Source: Hericium rajendrae (Eukaryota; Basidiomycota; Agaricomycetes; Russulales; Hericiaceae). From it: DNA of 64,000 nt. The translations under genes were made by a program, and so were the position numbers. The notes beneath the pieces are model-generated. The model had not been told where the DNA came from and ran no database searches. It worked only from the letters and a program-made list of their open reading frames with translations. Positions 23,156 through 34,656 of this stretch are shown one piece after another. The number at the start of each line of letters is the position of its first letter. Position 1 is the stretch's first letter. The stretch spans positions 3,720,001 through 3,784,000 of the forward strand of contig CM065878.1 in NCBI GenBank assembly GCA_033439255.1. The letters run 5' to 3'.

Positions 23156-25940
23156 AGAACCTCATCGCCGCATTTGTAATGGAAGGTCTATGGAGGTATT
23201 CTTATATGTCTAGTCCATGCTACTTATCATATGCTTCATTGCCCCCCCTTTCTCGAACGCAATTCTTGAGTTTTCCATGTGCCGGTCTCCGGACCCTGCA
23301 AGATTGTGATCAGACCCCCAAGACTTCCCCAAACTGCTTCGTGCGATTCGAGCGATAAGTAACGGAAGTCAAGCGGAAGTTGTGGTATATTTGAGACGCC
23401 TGGCTCTCCGCAGACGCGTTCCTCGATCGGAGTAACCGGTTGACATCGTCTAAAATCGGGAAGAGCGAAGTTGTCATTGTGTTTTTATCGAAACCCACGA
23501 AAATTAGACATTTTGAGCGCATTAACTGCGCATCTCAAAATAAGGATCAGCGCCGAACTCTATGCTCGGTAAGTGCCCTCGGTTTTGCTGTGTCTTCTAG
23601 GCTCGTGACACTCGGTATTCGAATCGAACAGATGATTACCATTAGGGAGATCTCCTAGGACGCGCTCACCGTGTCATGGAAACCTTATACCCATGATCAC
23701 GTACGTCATGGCCGTCTCTGGTAACCCTCTGTGCGCAGTATGCACTGTCGACAGTATTTGACAATTTGATTCGGCGGCACCTGTCACACTTCCGCATGGT
23801 TCTGTGTGTCGCCGGCTTTATAGACGCTGCCTCCGTTGATTGTCAGCGCTCAGCCCTGCGTCTGTCGGAGGTTGTTGCGACATAAATGGATCTCTGGGCT
23901 GGCGTCTCCCGCGGAACACGGCTTTGACAAATTAACGCGATTGTGGGTGATCGTGCTATGCCTGGACTGGTCTGTGCATACGTCTGACTGGATCAGTACT
24001 GCCTCTTTGGTACGTCTCCACGCAGGTGTCTTGTATTCTGACGGAGTTTAGATTTCTGATGTTATGTCACATAGTGCTACTCGCAGGCTGTACATTCGAA
24101 GTCATTCGTGGCCTAATTTCGACATAGAATCTGGGATCTCCCCCACGTCCCTTGGCGACAGGAGCTACCATATCACGCCACCAGATAGCGCTGCCATTCA
24201 ACTGTGCTATTCTGCCCCGGTTCATCAATACACGGTCGGGATCTATGCCGCAAGGAGTCACTGCGCAGAAAGGAACATTGCGTACGGCCTGTCAACAGAA
24301 TTTCGGAGGGAAGCAACTCAAATTTGGGTTTGCTTCGACCTGCTTCGACGCTCCCAGCCGTTCAATGCTACCGGGTCGGGTGTGTTATCGATGCTCTTCC
24401 GTTCCGGTGCACGGGACTTCCGCCTCCTGCGGGTCCCAGGCCTTCCATTCTTCATCTAATCTAGGTTGCCCCGCAGATGTGGGGCGAGTTACCTATGCCT
24501 GTCCACCCCCACTCATGCATCTACACGTGCATGATCCCACCGATCTGCTGCACGCAAGGGTCCCACGCACCGGCGATGATCAGCTCACATTTGCGCTCCA
24601 GATGCGCGCCAACGCGTAATATATACGGGTTAGTCAAATCCTGCCGCACGCCCAGAAACTTCCATCGCCAGATGCACGCCCATCACGATTGGTGCCGCTG
24701 CTTCCCGCGTCGCCGGCCGGGAGGAAGCCCGTTCCTTCTTCGAGCGTGCGTCCGGTGCCTGCCAGGTGCATCCACATGCGATCTGCTTAGGCCCGACGCG
24801 AGCTGCGCTTCGCGGACCCATTGGCCCTGATCCAATTGATAGATGCCATCACGGGCCCCGGAACTGGCTGAACTCACCCTAACCATGGTGTCTTGCTCTC
24901 ACTCGCTTACAAGATTCCCCGCCCGATAATGCGTCCGACAAGTACCCGTAGCGTCGACAAACCGGCCAGGACCCACGATAGGGCGTGATGGATGCGACCG
25001 GCGCGTGTGCGGCACCTCCCACGCACGAGTGCCACGCACGCAATTGCATATGCCCCGCTTGAGCACTTCGCCCGCGTCTCACAGGGCGAAGCGAAGCAGC
25101 TCAGCACGCGGCATGCACCCACGCCGACGGTTTACGCGTGGGCACCCTGCAGATCGCTGATCGTGCGAAATTAGGTGCGTTGGCCATCCGGGATTCTGCC
25201 AGGGCGTTCTGCGCCCGCTCGCGACGGCTGGGACGTGCCGGCGCGGGCGCGCACCCCTTTCGGCAGCTCCATGGCCTTTCCATGCTTACACGCTGTATCC
25301 TACAAATGGACGCGCGAGATAGGGTGAAAGAGCCCGGGCAGTAGGCAGGTCGAATCCCAGTCAGTTGGCCTGGGGCGTGAGGCCCGGAGATCCGCGATGC
25401 CTTCGAAGTCGCTGGATAAGTATAGCTCAGCATGAGCCCTCGGAGACAGGCGGTTATGAGATATGTACCGCATCTGGATGTGGTAACATGCCACGGTGGC
25501 CCTGCGCGAGATGCCCTTGGACAGACTAGCTTGATTGTTCGTGATCTGTCAGAAGGTTTAGCGATTTGTATAGAAAGACCGCACAGAACCATTGTACTGC
25601 TGTTGCAGAGATGAATATAGCAGTAATGGGCGACTAACGCTCGGTGGTTGTTCGTTTATGTTGGCAAAACTACGATATGAGGTTTCAATGATTGATTCCG
25701 GGTACGGAATACAAGAATGATATATCAACAGGCCTAGGACAACAGTTCCTTGAATGATTGTGGGGTAAAAGATACGATCACGAAGAGTGAAGGAGACGGT
25801 ACAACGCAACTGACAGGACAGGGCGAACGAGAACGGACCTCGTCCTGAACCAAAAGAACCCATCCCAAGACTTCCACAGACACAGCGTGTGATCACCCAG
25901 ATCCTACATCACGACAGCCGGAGAGATGACGAAAGCGATA
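23156..25940. other. Gene-poor stretch, nothing recognised
   Basis: Nearly 2.8 kb with no open frame showing a protein family, splice-linked coding blocks or the codon bias of neighbouring genes. A sequence resembling a tRNA B-box near 25346-25356 has no matching A-box or cloverleaf. This may be decayed repeat DNA, but I could not identify a source. Confidence 0.45.
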
Positions 25941-26297
25941 TCATTTCCCCCCATCCCCAGTAGCAGCTTTCTCAGCTTCTTCCTTTTTCTGCACGAGAAG
26001 TTTCGACTCAGTTCATACCGTGACGACGGATTCACCTACCTTTTGCTTAGCTCGCAGGTTCTCAGCATCTCTATTACAGAGGTCAGGAGCGCGTACAAGC
26101 ATCGCAAACAGATGCATGACTCACTGCTCTTTGCGCTTCTGCAGTGACGCGGCACTCTCTTTCGGTTTACCCTTCGCAGCGGCCGCCTTCTTCTGCGCCT
26201 TCTGACGGTCCTGTTCTCGTTGGTTTCCTCCTGTTGATATTGCAGACGGTCAGCAAATCACCAAAGAAAAAAGCGATGAGAATCACTGACGAGTCAT
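25941..26297 (-). CDS. SERF family small basic protein (4F5/SERF)
   Basis: A tiny spliced gene that single-frame reading misses. Exon 1 is seven bases (26291-26297, ATGACTC). After a 60-nt intron with GTCAGT donor and CAACAG acceptor (26231-26290), exon 2 runs down to 26125. A short exon follows (AENLRAKQK), and the last ends at 25941. The product is 63 residues beginning MTRGNQREQDRQKAQKK, ending EEAEKAATGDGGK, almost all Lys/Arg/Glu/Gln/Ala. The start MTRGNQRE and the pattern of basic repeats are those of the small EDRK-rich factor (SERF) family, disordered proteins that promote amyloid formation and bind RNA in animals. All introns have GT-AG ends and keep the frame. SERF genes elsewhere also often carry an intron right after the start. 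Confidence 0.85.
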
Positions 26298-27718
26298 CTC
26301 GCGGTATGTTTCGTGTGTAACTTGTGTTTTTCTAAAAAGGACTCAGCCTGGCCACGTCTTTTATTGATCACGTGCATAGGGCCACGTGGTCGTCACAAAG
26401 ACGTTGTTCTCAGTTTGTTCTAGGACATTCTTTACCGAGCCAATACCGAGCGGCGGCAGTACGACATTACACGTTGTACATGGCAATGTCATGTTCTGAC
26501 AGGTGGCAGGCTTCTGGGGATTCATTGCATGCTTGCAGCGACAGACAGGGATCTCCTTCTCAGGCCCGTTTCTCGGAATTGATCATTTCTGCATATGGCC
26601 ATGCTGTCGTCTCGGATCTCCGATGCCCGGCCACCATTCTCGGGTGCGTCGCCATCAGACTAGGGTTAGGTGCCCCGTTGCGAGATTCTTCCGCCAGCGT
26701 TTGAAATTTGATGACACACCACAGTCCCGATCCGCAAGCTTCCCAAGTTCGAAGCCTCCTATTGTCGCTGTCAGGTGCGGCCAACATGGACAGTCAGAGG
26801 GAACAAAGAATGATACGATAAGAAGCACTTTTGATGCCGCCTCCGAAGATGTCAGACTCGACGAAATGTCAAACGACGACAGCACGGGCGCCTATTAACA
26901 TCCCTGTCAGCGCCCTGATGCGGCTGTGTCCCGCCCCCGCCCTGCCATATTGAGATTTCCCGCGCCCCGTCCCCTGAAACGCACATCGTGCCATGCCTCA
27001 AATCGCTGATCTGCGCTGCAACGCTGGCGCCATCATCAGTCGTATTCTCGAACACGACGTGTCAGTAAAGATCGTCTTCGGCGTCGTCGGGTATCTAAAA
27101 TGTTTTATGTCGCCTTTTAGTATCGATCGCGGCCTTTGTGCTCTGACGGTCGACCTTTTCTTCACTATTAACGAACAGAATCTTTCTCCGGAAGCAAGTC
27201 TGCGCATCAGGCGTACTTTCTCTGTCAAAGAATATGGAATATTCTGCCAGGCTTCTGCCTTGGCGTGACAATTTTTAGAGTGAGTCCTGCCTCTATCCTG
27301 CACGCTGCGAGGCATTTTGAGATCTGCGTTGCATTAGCTATACTTCCCGGGCTCAATTTGAACTAATGCAGATGTCTTCCAGAAAACATTACCATGAGGG
27401 AATTCTGCGTTCGCGCATGCTCTTTCAAAGCGCAGCACGTTCCTTCAGCACGCAGTGCAGCGTGTCTCTAAGGTATGATTCTAGTGAATTGTCTGAGCTG
27501 CATGCTCATTGCTTCTGTTCATCTCGTGCGATTTCCTCGCACTCTTGGCGAGATGTTGCACGGCCCAATCATAGCCGCGTAGAGTCTCGGGGAGGGCAGA
27601 CTTGGAGACGCAACCACGCAACACTTTTCTCCCCAGAATAGTGTTTCACGTCTCCTCCCACCTTCCTACCATCGCAGGCTGGGTGCTCACGTTGCTGCTC
27701 AAGCAAGTTGAGCTGATT
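26298..27718. other. Spacer upstream of the MULE transposase
   Basis: About 1.4 kb without a recognised gene. An open frame at 26994-27268 (MPQIADLRCNAG...) has a plausible ATG but no family I know. If the MULE has a 5' terminus it should lie here, but I could not find a repeat matching the 3' side by eye. Confidence 0.4.
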
Positions 27719-30700
27719 ATGCCTAAGCTTCTCCATCTAAGTGCTGATGTTCCTCCGGGTCCCGGGCCATTTATCCCTCCTCCTGCTTCAATCATGCCTA
27801 TGGAGCGTAAGGATGATGCACGCATTTCAGCAGGGAACACGAAGCAGCAGAAAAAAAAAGGCAGAGGGCGAGGAGTAGTTTCTAGGGATGTCAAGGTACG
27901 TGGTGCCCGTGTACAGCTTCATGTTCTGGCATCTGACCTCTCGCTGTCCTAGGCTAACACGCAGTACTTGTGGTGTTCAGAGGATCAGAAATTGAGCATA
28001 CGTGCTGTTTATAACGCAAAACGTGAAATGCGTGAAGTCTTCAACTCTAGTTCTGCTTCGCAGGCATCTGCGATGGAGTTGCTTCAAGCTCACGCCTTGG
28101 ATGCCGCATCTCGCGAAAAGTTGGAAAGTCGATGGTCGGTGGTGTGGAGCGTTGAGTGGCCATCTGCCGACCAAGCCACGCTACGTTTCGTCTGCCAGTG
28201 GTAGATAATTTTTGTCATGTACAATACGCTGCAGTCTAATACAATTTTCGAAGCAACTGCGGATATGATACAACATCTCGCCAGTCATCTCGATCTAAGT
28301 TATCCTCTTCAACACGCCGTGCGCCGTACGATTTCACAGGCTGCCTTGCCCATGCAGACATCACCTGCATTGCGGGCTCTGAAGAAATACTCCGAGTCAT
28401 TGGTTATTTAGAACACAACGAGGAGTGCCGGTCTGCAGTCATGAAGCGCATTCCAGCCATTCCTCTGCATGAACACGTAATCAAAGTCGCCTTGAGCCAG
28501 CTCAGAGATGGCGCCAGGTGAGCATATTGTGTTCTCATTCTTGTTTAAAATACTCACATGCCGCCTTGGATAACTAGCCTTGCAACAATCCAGGCTCGAA
28601 ACGTGCAGCTGATTGAGAGCCGTGCATATCGTGATCAAGCGGCGATGGATCCTCTTCGAGCCAATTGTCGCTACGTCCTCCTGCCCTCTGATTTTGCTGG
28701 GATGTATCGTCGCCACCACAAGGAGTTGGGAATTGACATAACGCGTCCAGCTCAAATCAACATCAACGACTGGCTAGACCCAGCGCCCGAGAATCGTCGG
28801 ATGCATCCTGAGATCAAGTCTGCTGCGTTCTATTACCGTCCCCGAACCCATGCCGACAAACGCTTCAGAATATGCTTAGCCACGCAGGAGATGCAAGACG
28901 CAGCCTGGGACCACGTACATGGAAAGCAGCTTATCCTCGACGGCACCTTTGGCTTGTCCTCTTCTCGTCTTCTTGTCTGGATTGCGATGGGCATCGACGC
29001 TGCAGGGAAAGGTTTGCCGGTCGCGTTCTTTATCTTCTCAGCCTCGACCGGGGCCAAGGCAACTCATGGGTCATATGACACCACTATATTGACTGAATTA
29101 CTTGGTTCTTGGAAGGAATGGATGTCAGCAAGTAGCCGTGCTGCAGGCCGGGTTTTTGAACCTGCTGCTGCAATTACTGACACTGATGTCAAGGAACGGG
29201 GTGCGCTACTACAAACGTGGCCAAGGATTATACTTCTTCTCTGCCGATTCCATGTTCGCCAGTGCTGGACGAACAAGCGAACGAGTTTGTTGGGAAGAGG
29301 AGAGCGAAAGGAAGTATTTTGGAAAGGAGACTTGCGAGCGCGCATTCGCACTTTGGAATTAGCGTAGGTTTCTGCCTTGGTGCTCGAAATTTTCATGGAT
29401 ACTGATGCAAGAGCTCTAGGCTTCTCGGCACCACAGACTTCCAAGCTGCGCAGAATTTAATTAAAGAGGCCCGGGCCTACATCGAATTTCTTTCGGGTGA
29501 AGCATATGCTGGACCGCAAATCACAAAGGGCGGTTCGAGTTTTCTTGACTATCTTGACTCTTATTGGATGAAGGAAGATCTCTGGCGCAGTTGGTCACAA
29601 TGGGGACGCCTTCGAGCTGCTGAGCGTCTCAAGGTCCCCGTGGAGGGAATTCTACCGACTACCAATCATCTCGAGTCCTTCAACGGAGTCCTGAAGTACA
29701 AATATTTGCCTCAATGGCAAAATTCGAACCACCGCCTTCGGTTTGATGTTTTCATATTTCATCTGGTGGTTCACATCATTCCGCGGATGTACGCCGTCCT
29801 CCGCTTGAGGGATCATCTGAATACATGGAAACAAAAGCGTTTTGAAGCAGCTGCAGGCGGTGCTAACCTGGTCATCCCAGGAGCAGCGAAAGGCACAAAG
29901 TTCATACACGCACGGCCACTTGGTTTTTTCCCGCCTGATGAGAAACGGGATCGACTTGCAGCTGAAATCAACAGGACCCACCGCCTAGTCGCCATCTCGA
30001 GCGGCCGACAGTATGAAATCTGGGCGACATGCGCACCCTCAACGGTCTCAGACTTGGACGTCGCAGCTGGTAATGCCACCTACCCGAGGTATTGGCTTTC
30101 CATTCATTGCACCGGTTCTGCGAGCTGTACTTGTGCAGATTGGCTCCATCGCGGAGGCGCGTGCAAGCACCTTCGAGCTTTTCGAGACCTCATACAGCAG
30201 TGGTCAAGGAATTGCATGCTCGAATGTGTCTATCAATTTGCTCAATCACTCAGTCAGGCCGAGGAGCGTGAGGCTCAAAATGCGACGTGGTATGGGCCTC
30301 TCTACAGCCGTGCCATCACAGCGTGCCTCGACCCAAATACATTTCCGAACGGGTATTGCGAGCCGACACCTCCCCCGACATATATGATGACAGATCCCAC
30401 CGATATTGCCGTCTCCATAACCAGAGATGCCCTTCCGCCTCCCAGTCTCCAAGTAACCGCGCCCTCTTTGGATACGGATGTGGATGACATGGCATCTGCT
30501 TTTTCTGGCCCCGATCAGGAAGAGGATGAGGCGGAAGAACGGCAGGAAGCCTGTAACAGATCTGTATCCGCAATGGAGCCTGTAAGTACTAAGCCATTTC
30601 TGCCAGAAATAAACCATGCTTACAGGGCAAACAGGTCGGAGACGTCGACCTACATGCCTCGAACACTCGAGCCATCGTGCTGCAGATACAGCAACGCATC

Positions 30701-31088
30701 GAGCATGAGGTCAAGCAACTACTACCGAAGCTACACGGATTAGCAAATACCTTGAGCGACGCACCTGGTTTGCCGATGAATGAAGATGTTTTTGAACTCC
30801 AAGGGGTTTTGGAGGCCCTGCTTGAAGAAGTGAATGACCGGCTGTCCGAAAGCGCAGTTGGAGGCTGCAAGGACGGCGATGTTCCATCGATTGCAGCTGA
30901 TATGCACCCATCCGCAGCTAACGGTAAGTCATCACGCACATTTCACCCATTCCCTCGCTGACAGATGCCTCTTCTGTTCTCCTCCAGACCAGAGTCAATG
31001 CGCAGGATCGCGACGAGTGCGCGCCGATTTACTCCCGCCATCGCCAGAGCCGCGCCAGAAGAGAAAGAAATCATACGGCACCTTTTAG
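27719..31088 (+). mobile_element. MULE-type transposase gene with SWIM zinc finger
   Basis: Mutator-like transposase in several exons. The N-terminal part is basic (TKQQKKKGRGRGVVSRDVK), followed by a CxC finger (VCQCNCGYDTTSRQSS, CLAHADITC, YLEHNEECRSA) joined by an intron near 28201-28251. The MULE core has LILDGTFGLSSSRLLVW (first catalytic Asp), ITDTDVKERGALLQ (second Asp), LLCRFHVRQCW and TTNHLESFNGVLKYKYL (catalytic Glu). A SWIM finger follows (CTCADWLHRGGACKHLRAF), then an acidic linker and a C-terminal helical, coiled-coil-like region (IVLQIQQRIEHEVKQLLPKL), with the stop at 31088 after KKSYGTF. Catalytic residues, finger ligands and frame are all intact, so it may be active or recent. 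Start at 27719 is the best in-frame ATG but uncertain. Terminal inverted repeats and target-site duplications were not found by eye. Confidence 0.85.
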
Positions 31089-31289
31089 CAAAGACCGCTC
31101 AACAAATGCGACTGGATTCGAAATCTCGACTGACCTGACCTTCAGGTGAAATTTGAATTAGGATGCAGGTACATGCAGAGATAGAATTATTTTGTAGTCA
31201 GTTATAGCACGTCTCAAGCCCAGAAAATATGAGGAGCTTGGTGCTGTGATAGTCATTTATTAAGCTATGCTTGTGCACCGCTGCAGATG

Positions 31290-31676
31290 CCGTGCACAAG
31301 AGAAGGCGATGGTCTGCACTCGGCGTCGCAGAGGTCTACGTTGAGCTGCCGCCCCAGGTAATTGCTTATCGCATGCCCCATATGGTTGATCTCAGGCAGG
31401 GCAAACAGCCCTAGGCTCGGGCCACGACTCGCTGCCCCGCTGACAAGCTCGAACTCTTCCTGCTCACGCTCGCACTGTCGAAGTTCACCTCATTTCCCGT
31501 GCTCCCCGCGCTCCCCATGCTCCCCGTTGTGCTCGCACGCGCAGGTGACGTGCGGCGCGTCGGAATTGTGCCCGAGGCAGATGGCACGGATGGGGACGCA
31601 CAGACACTCGTGAAGCTGTGCCTCGCGGCAGGCGAGAAGCTGGGCGAGGGCGTCAAGGAGCTACAGCTGGGGTGAA
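31290..31676 (+). pseudogene. Unidentified gene remnant beside the MULE
   Basis: Two coding-like pieces with strong G/C-ending codons. The first reads VHKRRRWSALGVAEVYVELP; after a possible intron (GTAATT...CTCAG, about 31355-31395) comes AGQTALGSGHDSLP. One base out of frame follows DKLELFLLTLALSKFTSF, then PVLPALPMLPVVLARAGDV and GEKLGEGVKELQLG, with a stop at 31676. I do not recognise the family. The upstream half of any gene is missing and the MULE ends about 200 bp before it. It could be the 3' end of a gene interrupted by the element, a fragment moved with it, or a short real gene with a sequence error. Confidence 0.35.
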
Positions 31677-32076
31677 CACTGAATGCTCGAAGATGAGGTT
31701 AGATTCACTTATTCCTGCCTCTTCGGTCTGTATGCCTGGCGTCCGACTAGTTCATCGTGCTCACGTTTGACAGAGATGCCCATGGCGATGCTAGGGGCAT
31801 GCAAACTGGGTTGAACAAGTGAGTGTCAGAGCAGGAGTCTCGCCTGTAGTTCACTCGCATCGCAGCACTTGTCTGTCGTATGTCGGTGCGATCTCGTCCC
31901 GCCATTCTGCAGCTGCGTATCATCGTGCCGTCATACCTCCATCACGGCGGCGCTGCTACATGCGCCGTGCTTGAGTCTTGAGCGGCCTGTCTATCTGTTG
32001 ATCAAAAAGTTCATTTATCTCAGCAAAGTTGCCGAAGTGAGCAGGCATAAGATTTCATCGAAACATAGGTGAATAT

Positions 32077-33618
32077 CTACGGCGACCCGAAGACAAGCTG
32101 CTGATCGCCAGGAAGCTCGTGGTACTTTGATAGAAGTTTTTGGCATTCCTCTCGACGAGCGCCCTTGGGTCCATCAATCGCAAGTATCTCCGCCGGCGTG
32201 AGATCGCATACGTTGCGGTACCCGCAGCGACGCCACTGGATCAAGGGGCCTGGGCAGTACTGTGTAAAAGAATAACGCCGCTCTCCAGGCTGGATGGTGG
32301 TGTTTCCGTGCCGCAGGCATGCCGAAGGAATGAGGATAGTAGATCCGGGAGGGAACTCGATGACGAGCTTAAGGTCCCAAAGGATGAGATGGCCGCCCTT
32401 CTTGGGGTCATAGTTCCCCAGGGCGGTTATCGCGCAGAACCCATATGGGCAATTCTGGCAATCTACATGGACACGGCACGCAGTGTCAGGCCCCAGATTG
32501 AAGTTCGCCGAGGGGAAGATGCTATCTCGGAAAAGGACATCGAGCCCATAGTCCTCATAGATGGGCTTCAGATTTTGGGCATAGTGCTGATACACCTTCG
32601 GCGCGTAGTACGCTAGTGATTCTGCAGTCGATATAAGATGGTGGGGAGCACAGAGGGCAGAACTACTCACGGCTGCCGAAGGTTGCGATGCGCTGGATGG
32701 ATGGCGTAGCCACTAGTCGGTCAATGACTTCTTGCTCCTTCTCCGTGTTATCGCGATACCTCGGGCCCTGCAATTGCTTCATGAGCCTGCGTCCTTTGTT
32801 CCATTAACTCCGTGCCTACCTGTTTGTTGCTCTGCGGGGAATGGGTCACACCCGCAGCGAGTGCGACAAAATGGCCTCGCTTGCCCTCCTTGCCTTGGCC
32901 AGGCTGCAACCCGCTGTCGAGGCGGGCCTGCTCAAACGCCTCAGCGGCGTCTTTGGCGACGCTTTGCCATTCAGGGTCTTGCGGTTGGCCGGCGAGATTT
33001 CCTATGCCGCAGTCGATGAGGTCCAGCAAAGATGCTGTCTCCCTTCGGCACGCAGCCCATCAATACAGGCCACTGCGCGAATGGGACGTGCGCTTACTTT
33101 CCGTCCCATGGGACTGCTTCAAATCCGATATCCAGGAGCTCCTGGAGAGAGAACGGAGCCTCTCCGACTGAGATCTGGGGCTTGGCGGTGTATGCATTCT
33201 GGTTGGCGGGAAAATTGCGGGCCTGATACTCGACGCGGATGGTGTCTGGAGCGCCGTGCCTCTGCGCCATCCGCGCTTTGAGTTTGAAGGCAAAAGGGCT
33301 GCGCGTTTTCCTCTCTTCGGCTCGCTGCCCGCGCCGGCGCTCTGTCTTGCGCTTTCCTCGGTTAAGTCGCCCCGTTTTGCCCTTCTTTCCCTTCGTGCTC
33401 TTCTTTCCCAGAGCAGCGGCCGTGGCGGGCGTGTCTCCGGCTGCTGAGTTCTGCGCATCAACGGGGGAAACAGGCGCTGTGCGCGGGGACGAAGAATCTG
33501 ACGACACTGCCGCGGCATCACCGCGGCCGCTGAAGTCGGCGCGCATCCGCGCGTCCTCATCGTCCAACGCGTGCCCCAACAAGGCCCCGAAGTCGACCTG
33601 CGTACGAAGCACTGCCAT
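32077..33618 (-). CDS. TET/JBP-like 2OG-Fe(II) dioxygenase family protein
   Basis: A member of a family greatly expanded in Agaricomycetes. Start at 33618 (MAVLRTQVDFGALLGHALDD). The N-terminal region is rich in Lys/Arg (GKKSTKGKKGKTGRLNRGKR), then FSLQELLDIGFEAVPWDGK. After an intron come ETASLLDLIDCGIGNLAGQP, HFVALAAGV and LVATPSIQRIATFGS. The C-terminal domain has a double-stranded beta-helix signature: VHVD (HxD iron ligands), GGHLILWDLKLVIEFPPGST, LRHGNTTI (distal His) and an Arg in GERRYSFTQY that fits the 2-oxoglutarate contact. Ends at 32077. About four exons, all in frame. Proteins of this type in mushrooms have been linked to TET/JBP-like oxidation of modified bases and to transposons; the substrate here is not shown. 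Convergent with the MULE and remnant. Confidence 0.65.
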
Positions 33619-33784
33619 CGCGGGCGGCGTTCCCTGGCAAGACTTGAGCTCCAGACAGAGGCGAAAGGAGACCCGGACGCACCGAATAAAACTCTTCGGT
33701 CGCTGTGGGCGGCGCGGGACCTGCAGACGCGAAAGGAGTCAGCAAGAGGCCACGAGACTTGGGGAATAATTGAAAGGGCCTCAG

Positions 33785-34215
33785 CTCCGGCGGGACTGCT
33801 CAAACCGCTGCAAGCCCTGGGAGGGCTGAGCAACGTCCTCTGGGCCGCGGCGGCTTCCCATCGGAGTCCGAGCAGCCGGCCGAAGCATGTCGAGACCGGC
33901 GGCGCATAGGCCGGAAGAGCATGGATGCCCACGCGCTCCGAGTCTGGCTCGGAACGAACGACGCATGGTCGCGTCGCTGGAGCCACCGCAGCCTTGTGAG
34001 GGCTGTGCGGCGTCGTCTGGGCCGCGGCGGCTTCCCATCAGAGCTCCAGCGGCGATGACCAGCGCGCTGCAGACGAGCCCCTGCGGAGGCCGGGGACAAG
34101 GGCGCGTTCGCTCTCTGCCTCGCACAGAGCCGCACCTGGTAGCGTCGCTGGAGCCGCCGCAGCGTGGTAAGGCTGCGTCGTCGTCTGGGCCGCGGCGGCT
34201 TCCCATCAGAGCTCC
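33785..34215. repeat. Three imperfect 168-177 bp tandem repeats
   Basis: Three copies of a GC-rich unit share the core GGGCCGCGGCGGCTTCCCAT. The cores start near 33842, 34019 and 34187, giving periods of about 177 and 168. A second conserved block, GTCGCTGGAGCC, sits about 50 bp before copies two and three. On the minus strand the units read MGSRRGPxDxA..P..CGGSSDAT in a 197-codon open frame (34374-33781). The array lies 170-600 bp upstream of the TET/JBP-like gene, in its presumed promoter. Whether the frame is translated is unclear. Confidence 0.75.
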
Positions 34216-34656
34216 CGCGGCGAGGCCAGGTGCACCGGTCGCGCGGTCTACGGAAAAGATTGCAGCAGGTAGCTCACCTTCGTTAGATTGTTCCATGGGA
34301 GGAAAGCTGTAAACGCGGGGGACTCTGTAGGCGAAGATGGGAGTTGAAACGAAGGGGCGTGTGAGATCTCCCAAACAAAAATATCAAGAGACGGCGATCA
34401 ACCGTCCACAATCATATTAACGCGTCGACGCGATGAATGGCGCGCGTTTCACGTGATCGCGAGACGCTCAGCGCGTTGCATTGTGCAGCTCCAAGTTCTT
34501 AGCATAGCCGAGCAAGGCTGGCACAGCGCCGTGCTCAATTATCTCTCCTTCCTTCTTCCCCCGCTGTCCACAAAGCTCGACAGCTCCCTGAGCACGATAC
34601 AAAGAAAGTCTTGAGATCCCTATACCTTCCCTAAACCCTTTGACGTAGGGTAGAAG

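Noticed and set aside
25338-25440. Possible tRNA suggested by GGTCGAATCCC
   Set aside because: No A-box at the right distance and no cloverleaf pairing that I can draw.
26298-27718. Terminal inverted repeats of the MULE
   Set aside because: I compared both flanks by eye for matching inverted sequence and found none convincing, so no ends are claimed.
33781-34374. 197-codon minus-strand frame as a separate gene
   Set aside because: The frame is built almost wholly from the tandem repeat and has no family resemblance; kept only as a repeat and a finding.
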